This document shows, piece after piece, positions 1 to 4,771 of a DNA stretch of 16,043 bases (its first letter is position 1; each line of letters begins with the position of its first letter). Below the pieces are notes generated by a model. The model searched no databases. It was not told the DNA's origin and saw only the letters and a list, made by a program, of their open reading frames with translations. Source of the stretch: DATAWZ01 sp036266975 (GTDB lineage: Bacteria; Actinomycetota; Thermoleophilia; Solirubrobacterales; Solirubrobacteraceae); NCBI GenBank assembly GCA_036266975.1, contig DATAWZ010000156.1, positions 1 through 16,043 on the forward strand. The letters run 5' to 3'. Made by a program: the position numbers and the translations under genes.

Positions 1-90
1 GACCGTCACGGCCACCTGCGTGCGATCTCGCGCGGCGAGATCTCCGCCGCGTTCCTGCGCGACGCCGAGACGCTTGCGGAGACCACGTGA
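1..90 (+). CDS. 3' end of an upstream gene, possibly a thioredoxin-like cytochrome c biogenesis protein
   Basis: An open frame enters from the left edge and ends at TGA 88-90. The visible 29 residues begin DRHGHLRAISRGEISAAFL and end in ETT. A D-x-x-G turn followed by a hydrophobic/basic strand and a final helix resembles the C-terminal end of TlpA/ResA/CcmG thioredoxin-fold proteins, which often precede ccmH. This is a weak call from a short tail plus context, and the active-site CxxC would lie outside the window. The stop overlaps the GTG start of ccmH (GTGA, 87-90), so the two genes are probably translationally coupled in one operon. Confidence 0.4.
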   Translation, partial: DRHGHLRAISRGEISAAFLRDAETLAETT

Positions 91-572
91 GCCGGCGCCC
101 GCCGGCGGCGCTCGCGCTGCTGCTCACGCTGGGCGCGCTCCTCGTCGGCGTCTGCGCGGGCGCCGTCCCGGCGAGCGCGGCGTCGTCGCGTCCGTCGCTG
201 GCGATGATCGAGCGCAACGTCATGTGCACGGTGTGCGGCGTGCCGCTCGAAGAGGCCGACTCCCCCCAGGCCAACGATGAGAAGGCGTACATCATCGGGC
301 TGCTTGACCAGGGTCAGAATTATGACCAGATCAAAAAAGCGCTCGTGGCTCAGTACGGCCCGGCCGTGCTCGCGCTTCCCCCCGCCTCGGGGTTCGACCT
401 GACCGTCTACATCGTGCCGGTGATCGTCGTGCTCGCGGTGGCCGGCCTGCTGGCAATCCTGCTCCCACGCTGGCGGCGCCGCTCGCCGGCGCCCGCGACG
501 ACCGCACTGCCCTCGCTCAGCGCGAGCGACTCCGCGCGCCTCGACGAGGACCTCGCGCGGTTCGACGGCTGA
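87..572 (+). CDS. ccmH: CcmH-type cytochrome c biogenesis protein
   Basis: This 161-residue protein has an N-terminal hydrophobic segment (about 7-31, likely a signal peptide or anchor). A CcmH domain follows with the redox pair C47-T-V-C50 and a helical bundle containing the family pattern DQGQNYDQIKKALVAQYG. A transmembrane helix lies at about 104-127, then a basic stop-transfer run (RWRRR) and a short cytoplasmic tail. In the known family, CcmH reduces or holds the apocytochrome c CxxCH cysteines for heme ligation outside the membrane. The usual LRCxxCQ motif is here VMCTVCG, so the residue after the second Cys is Gly rather than Gln. The GTG start overlaps the upstream TGA, and the hydrophobic N-terminus begins right after it, which supports this start. 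The first half of the domain has a locally AT-richer patch around 300-345. Confidence 0.85.
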   Translation: MSRRPPAALALLLTLGALLVGVCAGAVPASAASSRPSLAMIERNVMCTVCGVPLEEADSPQANDEKAYIIGLLDQGQNYDQIKKALVAQYGPAVLALPPASGFDLTVYIVPVIVVLAVAGLLAILLPRWRRRSPAPATTALPSLSASDSARLDEDLARFDG

Positions 573-582
573 CGCGGACGCA

Positions 583-597
583 ACTGGTCAGGCCAGT
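583..597. repeat. Small inverted repeat after ccmH
   Basis: ACTGG (583-587) and CCAGT (593-597) flank a 5-nt loop, 10 bases after the ccmH stop. This is a weak 5-bp hairpin without a T tract. It could pause transcription but is not a convincing terminator by itself. Confidence 0.25.
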
Positions 598-679
598 CGA
601 ACTCGCAATCCAGCGGAGTTCTTACGTTAATTGCCGCGCACGGTTGCCGAGTCGCCTACACTTCGCCTTGGGCGGATCG

Positions 680-719
680 GTTTGTCGGCCACCGCCCCCC
701 ACCGGCCGGCGAATCAAAC
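680..719. repeat. Imperfect hairpin in the ccmH/argS gap
   Basis: GTTTG (680-684) pairs with CAAAC (715-719), and CGGCC (686-690) pairs with GGCCG (704-708), separated by a small asymmetric internal loop. The structure lies in non-coding DNA between convergent genes, upstream of the stronger terminator hairpin. It may be part of the ccmH 3' untranslated region or of an independent small transcript. No good promoter is evident. Confidence 0.3.
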
Positions 720-734
720 AACGTCCGTCCACCC

Positions 735-772
735 GACCGGCCCGCGCACGCCCCCCTGCACGCGGGCCGGTC
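735..772. terminator. Strong stem-loop terminator between convergent ccmH and argS
   Basis: GACCGGCCCGCG (735-746) and CGCGGGCCGGTC (761-772) are exact reverse complements, giving a 12-bp GC-rich stem with a 14-nt loop. On the + strand it is followed by TTATCTTC, a modest T-rich tail, so it best serves transcripts coming from ccmH. The argS stop is only 23 bp to the right on the other strand, so the same hairpin probably terminates argS transcription too. The perfect stem placed between two converging 3' ends is the main evidence. Confidence 0.75.
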
Positions 773-794
773 TTATCTTCGGCACGCGCGGCGG

Positions 795-2426
795 TTACAT
801 AACCTCCGGCGCCTGCAGGCCAAGCAGGTCCAGCGCTCGGGCGATAACCCGGGCGCTGGCCACGGCCACGGCCAAGCGGAATGACTCGGCCTGCGCGCTC
901 TCGGCGCCGACGATCCGGCAGTCGCGATAGAAGGCGGTGAAGTCCTGCGCGAGCTCGAGCGCGTAGCCGGCGACGCGGTGCGGCGCGCGCCGCTCGGCCG
1001 CGTCGGCGACCTCGGGCGGGAACGCGAGCAGTCGCGCGAGCAGGACGCGCTCGGAGGGGTGAAGCTCGTGGTCGGCGAGCGTCCCGATCTCCTCGAGCGC
1101 GCGTGTCACCCGCTCGGCGCCGGCCTTGCGCAGGACCGAGTGAATGCGCGCGTGCGCGTACTGCACGTAATACACCGGGTTCTCGTTGCTCTCGCGCCGC
1201 GCCAGGTCGAGGTCGAGCTCGACCGTCGTGTCGGCCGAGCGCGAGAGCAGGAACCAGCGCGCGGCGTCGACGCCGATCTCGGCCATCAGGTCATCGAGCG
1301 TGACGCCAACGCCGGCTCGCTTGGACATCGACGCGCGGGCGCCACCCTCCAGCAACTCAACAAACTGGATGATGATCAACTCGAGCTGCTCGGGCGCGCC
1401 GCCGAGGGCCACGAAGGCGGCGCGCATCCGCGCGATGTAACCGTGGTGGTCCGACCCCCAGACGTCGATCAGCCGCTGAAAGCCGCGCGCGAGCTTGTTC
1501 TGGTGGTAGGCGACGTCGGACGCGAAGTAGGTGTGCTCGCCGCTGGAGCGCACGAGCACGCGATCCTTGTCGTCGCCGTGAGCGGTCGTGCGCAGCCACA
1601 GCGCGCCGTCGGAGCGGTATATCTCGCCCTGCGCCTCGAGCGCGGCGAGCGCCGCGGCCACCGGCGAGCGATCACCCTCGTGCAGGAAGCGCTCGCTGAA
1701 CCACTCGTCGAAGTGCACGCGAAAGCGGTCGAGGGTCGCGCGGATCTGGGCCGCGCAGGCGTTGACCGCGAGCCGCCCGAGCGTGTCGCGGTCCAGCCCG
1801 CGCGCCTGCTCCAGCGGCACGAGCGCCGCGACGTAGTCGCCGTGGTAGCCATCCTCCGGCACGGGCTCGTCGCGCGCGAGCGCGGCGATCGAGTCGGCCA
1901 GCCGGGCGATCTGGCTGCCGTAGTCGTTGAGGTAGTACTCGCGGCTGACCTCGTGGCCGTGGAAGGCGAGCAGCCGCGCGACCGCGTCGCCGTAGGCGGC
2001 CTGGCGGCCGTGGCCGACATGCAGCGGGCCGGTCGGGTTGGCGCTGACGAACTCGATGCAGACGCGCTCGGGCGAGTCGGCGCCGCCGCCGCCATAGTCC
2101 TCGCCGGCGGCGAGCACCGTGGCGAGGGCCTCCTCGTACCAGCGCGGGGACAGGAACAGGTTCACGAAGCCCGGCCCGGCGACCTCGACGCGGTCGAGGC
2201 GATCGCCCAGGACGACCGCGAGCTCCTCGCCGACCCGCTCGGCCACGCGCCGCGGCGACTCTCCGAGCAGCGGCGCGAGCAGCATCGCCGCGTTGGTCGA
2301 GTAGTCGCCGAACTCCGGACGCGGAGCGCGCGCGAGCGTGGGCGCCGCCGAGGGCTCGCGTTCGCGCCCGGCGACCAGGCTCGCGGCAGCGGCCACCGCC
2401 GCGCGCAGATCGGCCAGTGCGCTCAA
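795..2426 (-). CDS. argS: Arginyl-tRNA synthetase
   Basis: Class Ia synthetase charging tRNA-Arg. The 543-residue product has the N-terminal add-1 region (about 1-90, with FGDYSTNAAM), the catalytic domain with HVGH (136-139, the HIGH signature) in SANPTGPLHVGHGRQ, and MSKR (367-370), the KMSKS equivalent. A C-terminal all-helical anticodon-binding domain contains YVQYAHARIHSVLRKA (about 420-435) and ends in APEVM, the family's typical xPxxM terminus. Length is normal for bacterial ArgRS. I chose the TTG at 2426-2424 because the family-like N-terminus (LSALADLRAAV) starts there and the codon overlaps the upstream channel stop (TTGA), implying translational coupling. The open frame continues further upstream but only as a shadow of the channel gene. 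Confidence 0.96.
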   Translation of the reverse strand: MSALADLRAAVAAAASLVAGREREPSAAPTLARAPRPEFGDYSTNAAMLLAPLLGESPRRVAERVGEELAVVLGDRLDRVEVAGPGFVNLFLSPRWYEEALATVLAAGEDYGGGGADSPERVCIEFVSANPTGPLHVGHGRQAAYGDAVARLLAFHGHEVSREYYLNDYGSQIARLADSIAALARDEPVPEDGYHGDYVAALVPLEQARGLDRDTLGRLAVNACAAQIRATLDRFRVHFDEWFSERFLHEGDRSPVAAALAALEAQGEIYRSDGALWLRTTAHGDDKDRVLVRSSGEHTYFASDVAYHQNKLARGFQRLIDVWGSDHHGYIARMRAAFVALGGAPEQLELIIIQFVELLEGGARASMSKRAGVGVTLDDLMAEIGVDAARWFLLSRSADTTVELDLDLARRESNENPVYYVQYAHARIHSVLRKAGAERVTRALEEIGTLADHELHPSERVLLARLLAFPPEVADAAERRAPHRVAGYALELAQDFTAFYRDCRIVGAESAQAESFRLAVAVASARVIARALDLLGLQAPEVM

Positions 2427-3463
2427 CGGCTCGCCGGGGCGCGTGGGGGCTCGAAGAGCATCTCCAGGCGGTCGAGCGAGAACGCCGTCCCGAGCGCCAT
2501 GACCACGTCGCCGACGCCGAGGACGACGTCGGCCGACGGCTGCGGTTGGAAGCTGCCGTCGCCGCGGCGCACCCCGACGATCATCGAGCCGCCGCGCACG
2601 TCGCCGACGGTCTGACCGGCGCCGCCACAGCCCTCGCTGACGACGATCTCCTCGAGCCGGTACTCGGAGTCGACGTCGACCACGCCGCTGAGCTGACGGT
2701 GCAGCGCGAGCCGCGCCATCTCGGTCCCGCTCGACTTGTACGGCGAGATCACGCGATCGGCGCCCGCGCGCAGCAGCTTCTTCTCGGAGTCCTCGACGCT
2801 CGCGCGCGCGACGATCGTGATCTCCGGGCACAGCTCGCGCGCGGTGAGCGTGATGAAGATGTTCTCGGCGTCGGAGTCCGCGCAGGCGATGATCGACCGG
2901 GCCCGCTCGATGCCCGCCGATCGCAGCACGTCGTCATCGGCGGCGTCGCCATCGATGAAGCGCACTCCGATCCCCTGGGCGAGGTCGCGGTTGGCCGGCG
3001 TCGCGTCGATGACGACGTACTTGGCGTGCGCCGCGCGCAGGTCACGCGCGACCTGGCGGCCGACGCGGCCGAACCCGCAGATGAGGTGATGGTCGGTGAG
3101 GGAATCGATCATGCGTTGCATGCGCCGGGCGGCCAACAGCTCCCCCAGGTGCCCGGCCACGAAGAACTCGGCGACCGTCACCAGCGCGTAGAAGAGCGTA
3201 CCGACGCCGAGGAAGATGAGCAGGACCTGGACGACCTGCCCGCCGGTGTCGTGCGGAGCCGGGATCGTACCCAGCGTCGAGGTGGTGTCGAGGGCCCAGA
3301 CGAACCCGAAGCCGACGCTCGTCCCCTCGCTGATCACGTAGCCGAAGGTGCCGAAGACGAGGATCAGCGTGACGATCACGCCCAGGAAGGCCATTCGCCG
3401 CGCGAAGCCGCGCAGCTCGCTGCGGCGTGCTCGGCTGTCGGAGGTCCGCGCGGGCTGGGGCAT
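2423..3463 (-). CDS. Two-TM potassium-channel-like protein with RCK/TrkA-N and TrkA-C domains
   Basis: This 346-residue membrane protein has TM1 at about 24-44, a re-entrant pore-like segment at about 51-68 and TM2 at about 76-103. An RCK N-terminal Rossmann domain follows, opening with the dinucleotide-binding GFGRVG (130-135), with acidic D153 at the end of strand 2. A C-terminal RCK-C domain spans about 262-336. This is the layout of bacterial ligand-gated K+ channels (MthK/Kch type). The selectivity filter is not canonical: the place of TVGYGD reads TLGTIPAP (63-70), with no Gly-Tyr-Gly. Ion specificity is therefore uncertain, although overall topology and gating domain are clear. It lies between the secreted gene and argS in a same-strand cluster. 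The ATG start has no obvious Shine-Dalgarno sequence. Confidence 0.85.
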   Translation of the reverse strand: MPQPARTSDSRARRSELRGFARRMAFLGVIVTLILVFGTFGYVISEGTSVGFGFVWALDTTSTLGTIPAPHDTGGQVVQVLLIFLGVGTLFYALVTVAEFFVAGHLGELLAARRMQRMIDSLTDHHLICGFGRVGRQVARDLRAAHAKYVVIDATPANRDLAQGIGVRFIDGDAADDDVLRSAGIERARSIIACADSDAENIFITLTARELCPEITIVARASVEDSEKKLLRAGADRVISPYKSSGTEMARLALHRQLSGVVDVDSEYRLEEIVVSEGCGGAGQTVGDVRGGSMIVGVRRGDGSFQPQPSADVVLGVGDVVMALGTAFSLDRLEMLFEPPRAPASR

Positions 3464-3490
3464 CGCCGGGATGCTCGCACGGCGGGCGGA

Positions 3491-4054
3491 TCAGCCGGCG
3501 GCGATCGAGCACTTCGGGTTGCAGGGGCCCACCGCGGTGGGCCCGCAGGCGATGTTGCCCTAGATCGTGGCGCCGGGCTCGCCCCTGGAGAACACGACCT
3601 GCAGCTTGGCCGAGATGCGGTGCTCCTTGGCCTTTGCGGCGGCGGGTGCAGCGCGTCTGGACGGTGAGCGTGACCCTCTCGAGGTTCGGGAGCTCCGGCC
3701 CGACCTGGTAGCCGTTCAAGCCGTTGCTCGAATCCGTCACGTGCAGAATCGGCACGCTGCCGTCCAGCGAGACCGTCACGCCGACGTCGCAGCCGCTGTC
3801 GACCTGGTGCTGGGTGGCGCCCTTCAGGCTCGTGATCGACAGACCGGACACGGTGAAGGAGCCGGTGAACTCGTCCGAGGTGATCGGCGGCCCGAGGTCG
3901 TCGCGATGCTCTCGGGCTCGATGCGCCAGGGGCCGGACGCGGGTGCAGGAATGTCGGCGACCTGGGCCGCCGCAGCGCCGGCCGCCAGGAGCGAGACCGC
4001 GATCACCGCGAGCAGCAGTAACCGGGAGCGCCTCTCAGTGATCGTACGGCTCAC
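3491..4054 (-). pseudogene. Secreted protein of unknown function, apparently disrupted by two frame changes and an in-frame stop
   Basis: The GTG at 4054 opens a typical signal peptide (RRSRLLLLAVIAVSLLAAG, cut near AAAAQ). Frame 1 runs to IEPESIAT near 3900. Coding quality then moves to another frame (DLGPPITSDEFTGSF onward, about 3903-3655) through VTLTVQTR, and then to a third segment (APAAAKAKEHRISAKLQVVF, about 3650) ending GEPGATI at TAG 3562-3560. Past this TAG the same frame continues for 22 Cys-containing residues (C at three places, ending SIAAG) to TGA 3493-3491. A single missing base near 3900 and a single extra base near 3650 would restore one continuous protein. High third-position GC in each segment supports real coding. 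I do not recognise the domain. The 5' end overlaps rlmH by 20 bp. It is either a decaying gene or one with sequencing indels; the true 3' end may be 3560. Confidence 0.6.
3525..3544. repeat. Perfect 20-bp palindrome
   Basis: GGGCCCACCGCGGTGGGCCC is its own exact reverse complement. It sits just past the TAG (3562-3560) of the secreted gene and 60 bp before the channel start on the minus strand. As RNA it can form an 8-bp stem with a CGCG loop. It has no T tract on either side. It could act as a pause or terminator site, as a dimeric protein-binding site, or simply encode the GPTAVGP stretch of a longer protein. Confidence 0.6.
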
Positions 4055-4442
4055 CCGCGAGGATCTTGTGCGCCCGGTAGAGCTGCTCGAGCAGCACGAC
4101 CCGGGCGAGCTGGTGGGGCAGCGTCATCGGTCCCAGCGAGATCCGCTCGTCGGCGCGCTCGAGCTCGATCCCGAACGGGCCGCCGATGACGAAGGCGAGA
4201 TCGCGCCCGGACTGGCGGCGCTCCGCAAGGAAACGGCTGAAGCCCCGGCTGTCGAAGGTGCGCCCGCCGGCGGCGAGCAGCACGACGAACGCCCGCTCGG
4301 GCAGCCGGCGGGCGACCCCTTCGCCGTCGCGCAGCTCGATCTCCTCGACGCGCGCGTGGCGGGAGAGCAGGCGGCGGTAGTGGGCGACGTCGTCCTCGTA
4401 GGGAGGGCGCAATCGTCCGACGCTGAGGACGGTGACGCGCGT
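4035..4442 (-). CDS. rlmH: 23S rRNA (pseudouridine-1915) N3-methyltransferase RlmH, with a non-standard start
   Basis: RlmH is the SPOUT-fold enzyme that methylates pseudouridine 1915 in helix 69 of 23S rRNA using S-adenosylmethionine. The sequence shows the SAM-site glycine loop IGGPFG, the conserved helix LTLPHQLARVVLLEQLYRAH and the C-terminal PYDH close to the family's PYH terminus. The conserved first strand (family M-[KR]-[IV]-x-x-L-x-V-G-[KR]) is present as RVTVLSVGR, but the codon in front is ACG (4442-4440), where Met is expected. A stop (TAG 4454-4452) lies three codons further up. The first ordinary start is TTG 4412-4410, which would delete that strand. I give the extent from ACG (135 residues); the conservative alternative is 4035-4412 (125 residues). 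The 3' end overlaps the secreted gene by 20 bp. Confidence 0.85.
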   Translation of the reverse strand, partial: TRVTVLSVGRLRPPYEDDVAHYRRLLSRHARVEEIELRDGEGVARRLPERAFVVLLAAGGRTFDSRGFSRFLAERRQSGRDLAFVIGGPFGIELERADERISLGPMTLPHQLARVVLLEQLYRAHKILAGEPYDH

Positions 4443-4447
4443 GCTGC

Positions 4448-4454
4448 GATACTA
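4448..4454. promoter_or_regulatory. Back-to-back -10 elements for rlmH (-) and the DUF3467 gene (+)
   Basis: The minus strand reads TAGTAT (4454-4449), followed by 6 nt and then the ACG of rlmH. The plus strand reads GATACT (4448-4453), followed by 6 nt and then the GTG of the DUF3467 gene. Both match the TATAAT consensus at 4 of 6 positions. Their distance to the start codon is the one expected for leaderless transcripts, which are common in actinobacteria. No Shine-Dalgarno is visible for either gene. CTGAGG occurs at 4423-4428 on plus and at 4478-4473 on minus, nearly symmetric about the -10 pair. It may mark -35 regions or an operator, though spacing of 18-19 is slightly long. Confidence 0.45.
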
Positions 4455-4459
4455 CGGGC

Positions 4460-4771
4460 GTGACCGACGAGCCCTCAGGCGCACAGCGCCACATCAACAT
4501 CCACTTCGCGCCGGAGCTGATGGCCGGCGTGTACGCGAACTTCGCCAACGTCAGCCACTCCGACTACGAGTTCACGATCACCTTCGCCCGGGTCGACCAC
4601 GAGGTCGAGGCAGCCGAGATCCCCGGTGTCGTCGTCTCGCGCATCAACCTCAGCCCGCGCTTCATGCGGGAGTTGCTCGATGCGATGGAGGACAACCTCT
4701 CCAAGTGGGAGACGCGGGAGGGAATCAAGAACCTCCCCGAGTTCCCGCCGGAGTCGACCGAGACGGACTAA
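4460..4771 (+). CDS. DUF3467 family small protein
   Basis: This 103-residue soluble protein has the DUF3467 pattern. An N-terminal strand INIHFAPELMAGVYANFAN is followed by SHSDYEFTITFARV, a middle segment VVVSRINLSPRFMRELLDAM and a helical end EDNLSKWETREG. The family is widespread in bacteria and its function is unknown. The GTG at 4460 is chosen because the conserved strand begins ten residues later and no upstream start is better. The gene diverges from rlmH with only 17 bp between the starts. Its TAA overlaps the TAG of the converging glycosyltransferase by four bases (4768-4771), leaving no room for a terminator. Confidence 0.85.
   Translation: MTDEPSGAQRHINIHFAPELMAGVYANFANVSHSDYEFTITFARVDHEVEAAEIPGVVVSRINLSPRFMRELLDAMEDNLSKWETREGIKNLPEFPPESTETD

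Noticed and set aside
631..930. 99-codon open frame in the ccmH/argS gap
   Set aside because: It runs through the terminator hairpin and into the argS 3' end, has no ribosome site and a random composition.
978..2615. 545-codon open frame on plus, opposite argS
   Set aside because: Composition is Arg/Val/Ala/Glu-rich without any domain pattern, and it mirrors a clear synthetase on the other strand; long antisense frames are expected at this GC content.
3890..3910. Programmed frameshift in the secreted gene
   Set aside because: No X-XXY-YYZ slippery heptamer or downstream stem is visible, and two further defects (insertion and TAG) make decay or sequence error more likely.
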